Origin: Pseudomonas rhodesiae
GTDB lineage: Bacteria; Pseudomonadota; Gammaproteobacteria; Pseudomonadales; Pseudomonadaceae
DNA length: 60,713 bases
Assembly (NCBI RefSeq): GCF_007858255.1
Contig: NZ_VFEU01000030.1
Location: 1 to 60,713 of the forward strand
Reading direction: 5' to 3'
Part shown: positions 8,865 to 17,457 of the stretch, piece after piece
Numbering within the stretch: position 1 is the first letter of the stretch
How the letters are laid out: every line of letters starts with the position of its first letter
The notes under the pieces: model-generated
Database searches by the model: none
The model's input: the letters and a program-made list of their open reading frames with translations, nothing else
Told to the model about the DNA's origin: nothing
Program-made: the position numbers and the translations under genes

Positions 8865-10715
8865 TCACTCGTCGAGGAAGGAGCGCAGATGCTCGCTTCG
8901 CGTCGGGTGGCGCAACTTGCGCAACGCCTTGGCTTCGATTTGACGGATCCGCTCGCGGGTCACGTCAAACTGCTTACCGACTTCCTCAAGGGTGTGGTCG
9001 GTATTCATGTCGATGCCGAAACGCATGCGCAGTACCTTGGCTTCACGAGCAGTGAGGCCGGACAGTACATCGCGAGTCGCTTCTTTAAGGCTCTCAACGG
9101 TGGCGACATCGATTGGCGACTGCATGGTCGAGTCTTCGATGAAGTCACCCAGGTGGGAGTCTTCGTCATCACCAATCGGGGTTTCCATGGAGATCGGCTC
9201 TTTAGCGATCTTCAATACCTTGCGGATTTTATCCTCAGGCATTTCCATGCGTTCGCCCAGCTCTTCCGGGGTCGGTTCGCGACCCATTTCCTGCAGCATC
9301 TGCCGGGAAATGCGGTTGAGCTTGTTGATGGTCTCGATCATGTGCACCGGAATACGGATGGTGCGGGCCTGGTCGGCGATCGAGCGAGTGATCGCCTGAC
9401 GGATCCACCAGGTGGCATAAGTCGAGAACTTGTAGCCGCGACGGTATTCGAACTTGTCCACAGCCTTCATTAAGCCGATGTTGCCTTCCTGGATCAGGTC
9501 GAGGAATTGCAGGCCACGGTTGGTGTACTTCTTGGCGATGGAGATCACCAGACGCAAGTTGGCTTCAACCATCTCTTTCTTCGCGCGGCGGGCCTTGGCC
9601 TCACCGATCGACATGCGACGGTTGATGTCTTTGATTTCGGCAATCGTCAGACCGGTTTCGGCCTCGAGCGCGCTCAGCTTCTGCTGGCAGCGAATGATGT
9701 CCGGTTGCAGGCGACCGATGGCTTCAGCGTACTTCGCCTTGCCTTTGGCCAGTGCGTCGGTCCAGCTTTCGTCCACTTCGTTGCCCGGGAACTGGCGCAG
9801 GAAGTCTGTACGTGGCATGCGTGCATCACGGACACAGAGCTGCATGATTGCACGCTCTTGTGCACGCAGGCGCTCAAGGGCGCTGCGAACGCGTTCAACC
9901 AAGCCTTCGAATTGCTTCGGTACCAGCTTGATTGGCATGAACAGCTCAGCCAGTGCCAGCAACTCGGCAATGGCCTGCTTGTTGGCGCGACCGTGCTTTT
10001 TCAGGGCCTTGCGGGTGATTTCCATTTGATCGGAAACCGCACCGAAGCGCTGGGCAGCGATGATCGGGTCCGGACCGCTTTCGACTTCTTCTTCATCGTC
10101 GCTGCTGGCTTCAGCATCGTCGTCATCGGAATCGTCGTCGGCTTTCGCGGCTTTCGCATCGACAGGCGGTGGCACTTCGGCGGCAGGCGGCGCAATGCCG
10201 TCGTCCGGGTCGATATAACCGCTCAGGACGTCGGAGAGGCGGCCACCTTCGGTGGTCACACGGGTGTACTCGGAGAGAATGTGGTCAACCGTGCCTGGGA
10301 AGTGCGCGATTGCGCCCATCACTTCACGGATGCCCTCTTCGATACGTTTGGCGATTTCAATTTCGCCTTCACGTGTCAGCAGCTCGACCGTACCCATTTC
10401 ACGCATATACATGCGCACAGGGTCCGTCGTGCGACCGATATCGGTCTCCACCGCAGCCAACGCGGCGGCAGCTTCTTCAGCGGCGGCTTCGTCGGTATCG
10501 GCGTCGGCCAGCATAAGGGAATCCTTATCTGGCGCAGTTTCGAATACGTTGATCCCCATGTCGTTAATCATGCGGATGATGTCTTCCACCTGCTCTGGAT
10601 CTGAAATATCCTCAGGCAGGTGGTCGTTGACCTCCGCGTAAGTCAGGTAACCCTGCTCACGACCCAGTGTGATCAACTCTTTGATACGAGACTGCTGTTG
10701 CGCTTTTCCGGACAT
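8865..10715 (-). CDS. rpoD: RNA polymerase primary sigma factor RpoD (sigma-70)
   Basis: The housekeeping sigma factor, 616 aa, directing core RNA polymerase to -35/-10 promoters. The N-terminal region 1.1 begins MSGKAQQQSRIKELI. A long non-conserved insert rich in Asp/Glu (about 185-215, DDDSDDDDAEASSDDEEE) lies between regions 1.2 and 2, as in other proteobacterial sigma-70 proteins. Region 2 carries YKFSTYATWWIRQAI for -10 melting, and region 4 at the C-terminus carries the helix-turn-helix TLEEVGKQFDVTRERIRQIE. It is the last gene of the rpsU-dnaG-rpoD cluster, 67 bp after dnaG, and ends at a strong terminator. Length and motifs match pseudomonad RpoD throughout. Confidence 0.98.
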   Translation of the reverse strand: MSGKAQQQSRIKELITLGREQGYLTYAEVNDHLPEDISDPEQVEDIIRMINDMGINVFETAPDKDSLMLADADTDEAAAEEAAAALAAVETDIGRTTDPVRMYMREMGTVELLTREGEIEIAKRIEEGIREVMGAIAHFPGTVDHILSEYTRVTTEGGRLSDVLSGYIDPDDGIAPPAAEVPPPVDAKAAKADDDSDDDDAEASSDDEEEVESGPDPIIAAQRFGAVSDQMEITRKALKKHGRANKQAIAELLALAELFMPIKLVPKQFEGLVERVRSALERLRAQERAIMQLCVRDARMPRTDFLRQFPGNEVDESWTDALAKGKAKYAEAIGRLQPDIIRCQQKLSALEAETGLTIAEIKDINRRMSIGEAKARRAKKEMVEANLRLVISIAKKYTNRGLQFLDLIQEGNIGLMKAVDKFEYRRGYKFSTYATWWIRQAITRSIADQARTIRIPVHMIETINKLNRISRQMLQEMGREPTPEELGERMEMPEDKIRKVLKIAKEPISMETPIGDDEDSHLGDFIEDSTMQSPIDVATVESLKEATRDVLSGLTAREAKVLRMRFGIDMNTDHTLEEVGKQFDVTRERIRQIEAKALRKLRHPTRSEHLRSFLDE

Positions 10716-10782
10716 AACACCCTATCCACTGAAGGTCTTGGCGGGCAAAAAACAAGCCGAGGATTATACCCGAGCTATGACC

Positions 10783-12756
10783 TCACACGCCAGCTGAGGT
10801 CGGGTTTGATGCGGAAACATTCTGTTTTAAGAGGTCGCGCATCTGTTTTGCTATCTGAATTTGCTCTTCAGCCGATAATCCAGGCTGCCTTGCTCTCTTG
10901 ATAAGTTCATCGAGGGTCTGCGTATGCTGACCCGCGGATAACCTAGTAATGGTGTCTAAAAACTGTTGTTCAAGGTTATCGCCGTCAATTAGCCACTCCT
11001 TTTCCGCGAGCGCTTTCAACAGTCGGCCTTGTTCGGTGCCATGCCAACGAGCCATCAGCTGAATAGAGTTTAGCTTAGGATTTTTCTGCATCGCCTCGAT
11101 CAGTGCGATCAGTACCTGGGCGTAAGTGTTGCTCTCGTTGGCAAAATGATCCGCACTTTCAACCTTGCCCGCCAATTGCGGGTGGTGAATAAGAGTGCGC
11201 AGGGCAATCAGCGTTGGCGCTTCTACAGCGACCGGTGTGCGTGGGGCATATGCCTCATCGCGATCACCGCGTTTACCGTTCTTGTTCCAGGGTTTCTTGT
11301 TGTCCCACTTCTTGCCGCCGGTGCCGGGTTTTTTCGGTGTCCATTCCTGCTGCGGGGCGTAAGCCTCCTGCTGTGGATGGAAGTCGGCATAGTCCGGCAT
11401 GGCGTCATAGTCCATGCCGGGGTCGTAGGCGGGCGGGGCGTCCTGCGGTGCGCTATGGACCAGTTGGCTTACGGCTTCGCCGCTGAGTCCGGTGATTTCC
11501 AAAAGGCGCTGGCGCATCAAGGTGCGCAGGTTAGCGCCAGGCACTTTGTCGATCAGCGGCGCTGCGAGGGTGGCCATGTGGGCCTTGCCTTCGAGGGAGC
11601 GCGGGTCAGCTTCTTCGGTCAGTTGCTGGAAGAAATAGTCCGCCAGCGGCTGCGCATGTTGATTAATGCGCGCGCGGAAGGCGTCGGTGCCTTCGGAGCG
11701 CACCAGGGTGTCCGGGTCTTCGCCTTCGGGCAAGAACAGGAAGCGTGCGCGTCGGCCATCTTGCAGGCTCGACAGTGTGGCTTCGAGTGCGCGCCAAGCG
11801 GCATTGCGGCCAGCCTGATCGCCATCGAAGCAGAACAATACGCTGGGCACCACGCGAAACAGGCGTTTCATGTGTTCTTCGCTGGTGGCAGTACCCAAGG
11901 TGGCGACGGCATTGCGCAGGCCCTGTTGGGCGAGGGCGATCACGTCCATGTAACCTTCAACCACGATGATTTCGTCAAGATTGCGGTTGTTTTTGCGCGC
12001 CTCGAATAGCCCGTACAACTCCTGGCCTTTGTGGAAGACCGGCGTTTCCGGGGAGTTCAGGTACTTGGGTTTATCGTCGCCGAGTACGCGGCCGCCGAAA
12101 GCGATGATTCGTCCGCGGCTGTCGCGGATCGGGAACATCACTCGATCGCGAAAACGGTCATAGCGCTTGCCGGTCTCGGCGTTTTCCACCAGTAGGCCGG
12201 CGTCGATCATGGCTTTCTGCTGCAGGGTGTCGCTGCTCAGGTGTTTGTACAGGTTGTCCCACCCCGGTGGGGCGAAGCCAAGCCCGAAGTCGCGGGCGAT
12301 TTCACCGGTGAGGCCGCGCCCCTTGAGGTAGTCAACGGCCGCTTTACGCTGTGGGTGGCTTTTAAGCGCCTGACGATAAAAGTCGGCAGCGGCCGTCAGC
12401 AGCGGGTACAGCGGTGAATCGGTGGGCTGTCGCGGTTTGTGCGGGCGGCCACTTTCTTCGCGGGGGATTTCCATGCCGGCGGCTTTGGCCAGCTCCTCGA
12501 CGGCCTGGGGGAAGTCCAGGTTGTCGTGGTCCATGATAAAGCCGAGGGCATTGCCGCCTGCGCCGCAGCCGAAGCAGTAGTAGAACTGCTTGTCGGGGCT
12601 GACGCTGAAGGATGGGGTCTTTTCTTTGTGAAATGGGCAGCAGGCGGTGTAGTTCTTGCCGGCTTTCTTCATTTGCAGGCGCGAGCTGACAACATCGACG
12701 ATGTCGGTGCGGTTCAGAAGGTCGTCAATAAAGCTCTGGGGAATTAGCCCGGCCAT
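10783..12756 (-). CDS. dnaG: DNA primase DnaG
   Basis: Synthesises RNA primers at the replication fork. The 657-aa protein has the N-terminal zinc-binding site Cys40-x2-His43 ... Cys61-x2-Cys64 (CPFHKEKTPSF, CFGCGAGG), an RNA polymerase core with a TOPRIM domain (VVEGYMDVIAL and CFDGDQAG), a Gln/Pro/Lys-rich linker (about 450-500) and a C-terminal DnaB-interacting region. The linker is hydrophilic and low in complexity, as usual for the hinge before the helicase-binding domain. It lies upstream of rpoD in the classic macromolecular-synthesis cluster, but is separated from rpsU by more than 0.4 kb, so it probably has a promoter of its own in that gap. Confidence 0.97.
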   Translation of the reverse strand: MAGLIPQSFIDDLLNRTDIVDVVSSRLQMKKAGKNYTACCPFHKEKTPSFSVSPDKQFYYCFGCGAGGNALGFIMDHDNLDFPQAVEELAKAAGMEIPREESGRPHKPRQPTDSPLYPLLTAAADFYRQALKSHPQRKAAVDYLKGRGLTGEIARDFGLGFAPPGWDNLYKHLSSDTLQQKAMIDAGLLVENAETGKRYDRFRDRVMFPIRDSRGRIIAFGGRVLGDDKPKYLNSPETPVFHKGQELYGLFEARKNNRNLDEIIVVEGYMDVIALAQQGLRNAVATLGTATSEEHMKRLFRVVPSVLFCFDGDQAGRNAAWRALEATLSSLQDGRRARFLFLPEGEDPDTLVRSEGTDAFRARINQHAQPLADYFFQQLTEEADPRSLEGKAHMATLAAPLIDKVPGANLRTLMRQRLLEITGLSGEAVSQLVHSAPQDAPPAYDPGMDYDAMPDYADFHPQQEAYAPQQEWTPKKPGTGGKKWDNKKPWNKNGKRGDRDEAYAPRTPVAVEAPTLIALRTLIHHPQLAGKVESADHFANESNTYAQVLIALIEAMQKNPKLNSIQLMARWHGTEQGRLLKALAEKEWLIDGDNLEQQFLDTITRLSAGQHTQTLDELIKRARQPGLSAEEQIQIAKQMRDLLKQNVSASNPTSAGV

Positions 12757-13149
12757 GGCGTTCTCGTCATCACTGCGTGTAAATGAGGGCCCATGAAGTA
12801 TTCAAGCGCACGTCGGGTGGCTTGATCATCAATTCTCTGTTTGGACTGTCAGGAAGTGTATCTGCCGAACATTCGCTGACGTTAGTGTCTATCAGTCTTC
12901 GGCTTGGAAATGTCGCCCTGGCATCCGGTCTCGGCCAATGGTGGGCCTCGGAAGCTCGGTGATGGGCACAGCCGACACGGTTGATCGCCTGTTTGTAAAA
13001 AATAAGTGTGCTCGTCAGTAGCCTTGTTAGGCTCGTCAGAAGAGACGTGCACCGCTGGCAGAAGAGCCAGTCCTGACGTGTGAAGCAGTGTCTCGGTCGC
13101 ATGTGCGGCGTCGACGATGAAGCATCAAGCGTTATCCGCAAATGCCATT
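12757..13149. other. Gene-free gap between rpsU and dnaG
   Basis: I see no convincing gene here. The longest frame (12770-13141, minus, 123 codons) is rich in Arg, His, Ser and Thr, has no family motif, and reads like non-coding sequence. P. aeruginosa carries a YqeY/GatB-like gene at this point; nothing resembling YqeY is visible in any frame. The stretch contains a small hairpin (AGCC-TTGTT-GGCT type near 13021-13035) between two copies of GCTCGTCAG, and presumably the dnaG-rpoD promoter region. Confidence 0.6.
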
Positions 13150-13170
13150 AGCCCGGCTGAGGGCCGGGCT
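13150..13170 (-). terminator. Hairpin after rpsU, possible weak terminator
   Basis: AGCCCGGC-TGAGG-GCCGGGCT, 31 bp after the rpsU stop. In the leftward direction it is followed by AATGGCATTT rather than a U-run, so it is a partial terminator or RNA-stability hairpin at best. This is where the E. coli rpsU-dnaG operon also has an internal terminator. Confidence 0.45.
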
Positions 13171-13200
13171 TGGCAGAAGCTTGCTACGATCGTCTGTGTA

Positions 13201-13416
13201 TTAGTACAGACGAACGGCGCGGCGCTGTTCGCGCTGAACTTTCTTGGCGTGACGCTTAACAGCGGCTGCTGCTTTACGCTTACGCTCAGAAGTTGGCTTC
13301 TCGTAAAATTCGCGGCTACGAACTTCAGCCAGTACACCGGCTTTTTCGCAGGAGCGCTTGAAACGACGCAGAGCTACGTCGAAGGGTTCGTTCTCTTTAA
13401 CTTTGACGGCTGGCAT
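13201..13416 (-). CDS. rpsU: 30S ribosomal protein bS21
   Basis: Small basic ribosomal protein of 71 aa that sits near the anti-Shine-Dalgarno end of 16S rRNA and helps initiation. The sequence [20 protein letters not shown] and the Lys/Arg/Ala-rich C-terminus ([15 protein letters not shown]) are characteristic. It is divergent from tsaD; the 202 bp between them hold both promoters. The inverted repeat CGTCTGT...ACAGACG (13191-13212) straddles its stop codon. Confidence 0.97.
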
Positions 13417-13618
13417 CCAGAGCTACCTTCTTTCATTACCGGGATCAACGTTCTCGTCGCAAACAATTCACGGCTGAGGTCGTCGGTTTTTAAGGGTTGC
13501 GGATGTTAACCCCTCATTGCCCGGAATGCAAAGCCTCTGATCGAAAACCGCTAGTCGGGAAGTGGAGCGGCGACTATTATGCGCGCCTTCGAATTCAGCC
13601 TCTACAAGGCGCAAACCC

Positions 13619-14644
13619 ATGCTAGTACTGGGACTTGAAACCTCCTGCGACGAAACCGGTGTCGCACTTTACGACAGTGAACGCGGGCTTTTGGCCGACG
13701 CACTGTTCAGTCAGATCGACTTGCATCGCGCCTATGGCGGCGTGGTGCCGGAGCTGGCCAGTCGTGATCATGTCAAGCGCATGCTGCCGCTGATTCGCCA
13801 GGTGTTGGCCGAGGCCGGTTGTGTGCCGACCGAGATTGACGCGATTGCCTACACCGCCGGCCCTGGATTGGTCGGAGCCCTGCTGGTTGGGGCCTCTTGC
13901 GCTCAGGCGTTGGCTTTCGCCTGGGGCATTCCGGCCCTCGGAGTGCACCATATGGAAGGCCATTTATTGGCCCCCATGCTGGAAAAAACACCGCCACAGT
14001 TCCCGTTCGTCGCTTTGTTGGTATCCGGCGGTCATACGCAGCTGGTTCAGGTGGACGGCATCGGCCAATACACCCTCCTCGGCGAGTCCTTGGATGATGC
14101 GGCCGGCGAAGCTTTCGACAAGACCGCCAAGATGATGGGCCTCAATTACCCCGGTGGACCGGAAATCGCCCGCCTCGCCGAAAAGGGCGTCGCCGGTCGC
14201 TACACGTTCCCGCGGCCCATGTGCGATCGCCCGGGTCTGATGTTCAGCTTCAGCGGCTTGAAAACCTCCGCGCTCAATACCTGGCAGCAAAGCATCAGCG
14301 CCGGGGACGACAGCGAACAAGCCCGTTGCGACATCGCGCTGGCGTTCCAGCAGGCCGTGGTGGAGACTTTGACCATCAAGTGCAAGCGCGCCCTCAAGCA
14401 GGCGGGCATGAAACGTCTGGTGATCGCCGGCGGCGTCAGCGCCAACAAGGCGTTGCGCAGTTCTCTGGAAAAAATGCTCGGCGATATGAAGGGCGATGTG
14501 TTCTACGCCCGCCCTGAATTCTGCACCGATAATGGCGCGATGATTGCCTATGCCGGTTGCCAGCGTTTGCAGGCGGGGCAGCATGAAAGCCTGGCGATCA
14601 GCGTGCAGGCGCGCTGGCCGATGGAGCAGTTGTCGCCTTTGTAA
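13619..14644 (+). CDS. tsaD: tRNA N6-threonylcarbamoyladenosine transferase TsaD
   Basis: Transfers the threonylcarbamoyl group to A37 of ANN-decoding tRNAs together with TsaB and TsaE. I start it at MLVLGLETSCDETGVALYD, the conserved family N-terminus, giving 341 aa; the frame is open 19 codons further upstream, but that part is not conserved in the family. The metal-binding pair His111/His115 is visible in VHHMEGH, with the ASKHA nucleotide-binding motifs (VSGGHTQL, GGVSANKAL, CTDNGAMIAYAG). The gene is monocistronic and divergent from rpsU, as in many gammaproteobacteria. Its substrates include the CAU-anticodon Ile tRNA, which is of interest given the tRNA disruption at 4928. Confidence 0.96.
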   Translation: MLVLGLETSCDETGVALYDSERGLLADALFSQIDLHRAYGGVVPELASRDHVKRMLPLIRQVLAEAGCVPTEIDAIAYTAGPGLVGALLVGASCAQALAFAWGIPALGVHHMEGHLLAPMLEKTPPQFPFVALLVSGGHTQLVQVDGIGQYTLLGESLDDAAGEAFDKTAKMMGLNYPGGPEIARLAEKGVAGRYTFPRPMCDRPGLMFSFSGLKTSALNTWQQSISAGDDSEQARCDIALAFQQAVVETLTIKCKRALKQAGMKRLVIAGGVSANKALRSSLEKMLGDMKGDVFYARPEFCTDNGAMIAYAGCQRLQAGQHESLAISVQARWPMEQLSPL

Positions 14645-14663
14645 CGGGGGTGTGAGCCGGTAT

Positions 14664-15233
14664 TTAAAAATGCCGTTCGCGCCCAGCAAACAGGTCGCGT
14701 AAATTGCCGCGATGGCGCCAGACGATCAGCAGCGTCAACACGCTCATCGGTAATAGCGCCGCCGGTTCCTGCCAGGCCAGCAGCGGCAAGGTCAGGGGCG
14801 TGGCGATCAGCGCTGCCAGCGAGCTGGTGCGGGTCAGGTAGAACGTCAGCAGCCAGGCCAGTACGGCCAGCAGCGCCGCCGGCGGGTAGATCCCCAGCAG
14901 CATGCCGGCCGCCGTAGCGACACCTTTGCCGCCGCGAAAGCGAAAGTACAAGGGAAACAGATGGCCGAGTACGGCGCATACGCCCACCCAGGCCTGTTGT
15001 TGCAGGGTCAGGCCGGCAAGGCTGGCGATCAGCACGGGCAACAGGCCTTTGCACACATCGCCTAGTAATGTCAGGACCGCAAGTTTCTTGCCGGCCAGAC
15101 GCAGCATATTGGTAGCGCCGGCATTGCCGGAGCCACCCATTCGCGGATCGGGATTTCCCGTCAGGCGGCTGAGCAAAATGGCGAAGGACAGCGAGCCGAG
15201 CAGGTAGGCGAGAATCGCCAGTGACCAAAACAT
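14664..15233 (-). CDS. plsY: Glycerol-3-phosphate acyltransferase PlsY
   Basis: Integral membrane enzyme (189 aa) that acylates glycerol-3-phosphate from acyl-phosphate in the first step of phospholipid synthesis. The family's conserved loops are visible: SGNAGATNMLR early, and the Gly-rich FRGGKGVATAAG before the third helix. About five hydrophobic segments fit a PlsY topology. It faces tsaD tail to tail, with 19 bp between the stop codons, and is divergent from folB. Gene order tsaD-plsY-folB-folK is shared with P. aeruginosa. Confidence 0.95.
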   Translation of the reverse strand: MFWSLAILAYLLGSLSFAILLSRLTGNPDPRMGGSGNAGATNMLRLAGKKLAVLTLLGDVCKGLLPVLIASLAGLTLQQQAWVGVCAVLGHLFPLYFRFRGGKGVATAAGMLLGIYPPAALLAVLAWLLTFYLTRTSSLAALIATPLTLPLLAWQEPAALLPMSVLTLLIVWRHRGNLRDLFAGRERHF

Positions 15234-15307
15234 GCTAACTATTCCGGGCGAGGACGCCCTGATTCTAACGGGGCATCGCGCCCTTGTCGTGCTGCGGAGA
15301 AAAGTGC

Positions 15308-15661
15308 TTGGACAGAGTGTTTATCGAAGGCCTGGAAGTCGACACCGTGATCGGGGCCTACGACTGGGAGCGCGGCATCCGACAATGCCTGCGTCTGGAC
15401 CTGAGCTTCGCCTGGGACAATCGCCCGGCCGCGGCCGGTGACGACCTGACCCTGGCGCTGGACTACGCGAGCGTATCCGCACGGATCCAGGCGTTCGCCG
15501 AGCAATCCCAGTTCCAGTTGGTGGAAACCTTTGCCGAGCGTCTGGCCGAAGTCTTGATGGGCGAATTCCAGATTCCCTGGCTGCACCTCAAATTGACCAA
15601 GCCCGGAGCCGTCCCGGCCGCCAAGGGTGTCGGCGTGGAGATCGAGCGCGGATGTCGCTAA
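15308..15661 (+). CDS. folB: Dihydroneopterin aldolase FolB
   Basis: Cleaves 7,8-dihydroneopterin to 6-hydroxymethyl-dihydropterin and glycolaldehyde in folate synthesis. I start it at TTG 15308 (MDRVFIEGLEVDTVIGAYDW), 8 bp after GGAG, giving 117 aa; an upstream ATG at 15284 adds eight residues not seen in the family. Conserved VIGAYDWERG (substrate pocket), ALDYASV and a final Lys-containing LKLTKPGAVP are present. It overlaps folK by 10 bp, so two successive steps of the pathway are translated together. Confidence 0.93.
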   Translation: MDRVFIEGLEVDTVIGAYDWERGIRQCLRLDLSFAWDNRPAAAGDDLTLALDYASVSARIQAFAEQSQFQLVETFAERLAEVLMGEFQIPWLHLKLTKPGAVPAAKGVGVEIERGCR

Positions 15662-16170
15662 CTCAGATTTACCTTGGCCTTGGCAGCAATATCGAGCGCG
15701 AACGCCACTTGCGCGCGGGGCTGGATGCGCTGGCGGGCTTTCTGGTGGATGTACGCTGTTCGGCAGTGTTCGAGAGCCAGCCGGTCGGTATCAAGAGCGG
15801 GCCGTTCTTCAACTTGGTGGTGTCGGCGTATACCGACCTGCCGTTGATGGAGCTGGATCGCCGGTTGAAGTCGATTGAAGCGGATAACGGTCGCTATGCG
15901 CCGGATCGCAAAGGTTTGCCCCTGGATATCGATGTGCTGTTGTACGGCGAACTGGTCGGCAACTTTGACGGTTTGGTGCTGCCGCGAGCGGAAATCCTGA
16001 AAAACGCCTTTGTGTTATGGCCGCTGTCTTTGATGGCGCCGGATCGCCTACACCCCGAAGCGGGCAAGACGATGGCGCATTTATGGCGTGATTCGCACAT
16101 CGATCAGGTGCTGGCGCCGGTTGCATTTGAATGGCGGGGCCAGCCATTGACGCCGAGCGCGCTGTTATAA
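15652..16170 (+). CDS. folK: Hydroxymethyl-dihydropterin pyrophosphokinase FolK
   Basis: Transfers pyrophosphate from ATP to 6-hydroxymethyl-dihydropterin, the step after FolB. The 172-aa protein starts with LGLGSN and keeps the HPPK signature in the stretch DRKGLPLDIDVLLYG (Arg and the two metal-binding Asp) and LPRAEILKNAFVLWPL. Its start lies inside folB and its end overlaps the end of cca on the other strand by 6 bp, so folK and cca are convergent with no room for a terminator. Confidence 0.95.
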   Translation: MSLTQIYLGLGSNIERERHLRAGLDALAGFLVDVRCSAVFESQPVGIKSGPFFNLVVSAYTDLPLMELDRRLKSIEADNGRYAPDRKGLPLDIDVLLYGELVGNFDGLVLPRAEILKNAFVLWPLSLMAPDRLHPEAGKTMAHLWRDSHIDQVLAPVAFEWRGQPLTPSALL

Positions 16171-17394
16171 AGCGCGCTGTTCCTTGTAAGCCTTGAGTGT
16201 CTTGAGTCTTTCCCGCTTGAGCGCTTCACCCAGTTCAGGGCCCTTGAAACCTTTCTCCAGCAGCGGCGCCACCGCAACGCTGCGTGCCGCTTGCGCCGCA
16301 CCGCGCAGATAATCCGCCTGTGGATAACTGCGTTGCTCAAGGCCTTTGCGACCACGGGCGTCCATTTCGCAGGCGACCACGAATTCTTCGAAACGCTGCG
16401 GCCGGCGATACACATCAAAACTCTGCAATAACTCCAGTAATGTCGAGGCTTTCAGCTCCAGGGCGCGATGGCCGTGGGTGTGATATTGGCCAACCAGCAG
16501 CGCCAGCTCCTGGCAGTCCCGCGGCACTTTGAAGCGTTCATTGACCGCCTTGATCAGCTTCAGCCCCCTATGTTCGTGGGCAATGTGTTGCGGCAACTTA
16601 TCCACAGGTGTCAGGCCTTTACCCAGATCGTGGAGCAAGCAGGCCCAGCGAACGGTCAACGTTTGCCGATGCAGAGCGGCCTGTTCCAGCACGCTGAGGG
16701 TATGCACGCCGGTGTCGATTTCAGGATGGTGTGCCTCGGGCTGCGGTACGCCGAATAGGGCGTCGACTTCAGGCATCAGGGTCTTCAGCGCGTTGCAGTC
16801 GCGCAGTACCTGAATAAACACCTGAGGTTGATCTTCCATTAATGCGCGGGAGATTTCCTTCCAACTGCGTTCAGGGGTCAGGGCTTCCAGTTCTCCGGAC
16901 TCGCTGAGTTGGCGCATCAATACGAGGGTTTGCGGTGCGACTTTGAAACCCAAATGTGCATAACGCGCGGCGAATCGTGCTACGCGGAGCACTCGCAGAG
17001 GATCTTCGGCGAACGTCGGGGAAACATGACGCAGGACGCGGGCTTTCAGGTCTTGCTGGCCGTTGTAAGGGTCGATCAGGTTGCCGTCATCGTCCTCCGC
17101 CATGGCATTGATGGTCAGGTCGCGGCGAATCAGGTCTTCTTCCAGCGTAACTTCTGGGCTTGCATGGAACACAAAGCCGCCATAACCCCGGCCACTCTTG
17201 CGTTCGGTGCGGGCGAGGGCGTACTCGTCGCCGTTCTTCGGGTCCAGAAATACCGGAAAATCAGCGCCGACAGGCTTGAACCCCTTGGCCAGCATCTCTT
17301 CAGTGGTCGCGCCCACAACGACGCGGTCAATGTCTGTGACGTCGATGCCTAGCAAGCGGTCGCGCACTGCGCCGCCAACCTTGTAGATTTTCAT
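16165..17394 (-). CDS. cca: CCA-adding tRNA nucleotidyltransferase (multifunctional Cca)
   Basis: Adds or repairs the 3' CCA of tRNAs. The 409-aa class II enzyme starts MKIYKVGGAVRDRLLG with the Gly-rich GGAVRD motif, the metal-binding Asp21-x-Asp23 (TDID), the RRDLTINAMA motif and DPLRVLRVARFAARY. A C-terminal HD domain (LLHDLGKG, HEHRGL) gives the extra phosphatase and phosphodiesterase activities of the long gammaproteobacterial form. It is separated from the upstream spoVR gene by 63 bp that contain an inverted repeat reaching its start region. Confidence 0.96.
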   Translation of the reverse strand: MKIYKVGGAVRDRLLGIDVTDIDRVVVGATTEEMLAKGFKPVGADFPVFLDPKNGDEYALARTERKSGRGYGGFVFHASPEVTLEEDLIRRDLTINAMAEDDDGNLIDPYNGQQDLKARVLRHVSPTFAEDPLRVLRVARFAARYAHLGFKVAPQTLVLMRQLSESGELEALTPERSWKEISRALMEDQPQVFIQVLRDCNALKTLMPEVDALFGVPQPEAHHPEIDTGVHTLSVLEQAALHRQTLTVRWACLLHDLGKGLTPVDKLPQHIAHEHRGLKLIKAVNERFKVPRDCQELALLVGQYHTHGHRALELKASTLLELLQSFDVYRRPQRFEEFVVACEMDARGRKGLEQRSYPQADYLRGAAQAARSVAVAPLLEKGFKGPELGEALKRERLKTLKAYKEQRAL

Positions 17395-17398
17395 GAAA

Positions 17399-17450
17399 AA
17401 GCCTCCATTAGCAGTACAGGATACCGTCTGTGCCTGACCGATGGAGGCTT
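17399..17450 (-). terminator. Long-loop inverted repeat between spoVR and cca
   Basis: Arms AAGCCTCCAT (17399-17408) and ATGGAGGCTT (17441-17450) pair exactly with a 32-nt loop. Read leftward the second arm runs into GGCTTTTTCATG, a T-run that touches the cca start codon. It could terminate the prkA-yeaH-spoVR transcript, and it also masks the cca ribosome-binding region. Confidence 0.5.
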
Positions 17451-17457
17451 TGCTGCT

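Noticed and set aside
9507..10604. 365-codon plus-strand frame opposite rpoD
   Set aside because: Antisense shadow; rpoD is beyond doubt on the other strand.
12770..13141. 123-codon frame in the rpsU-dnaG gap
   Set aside because: No family motif, composition rich in Arg, His, Ser and Thr, no clear ribosome-binding site. Reads like non-coding DNA.
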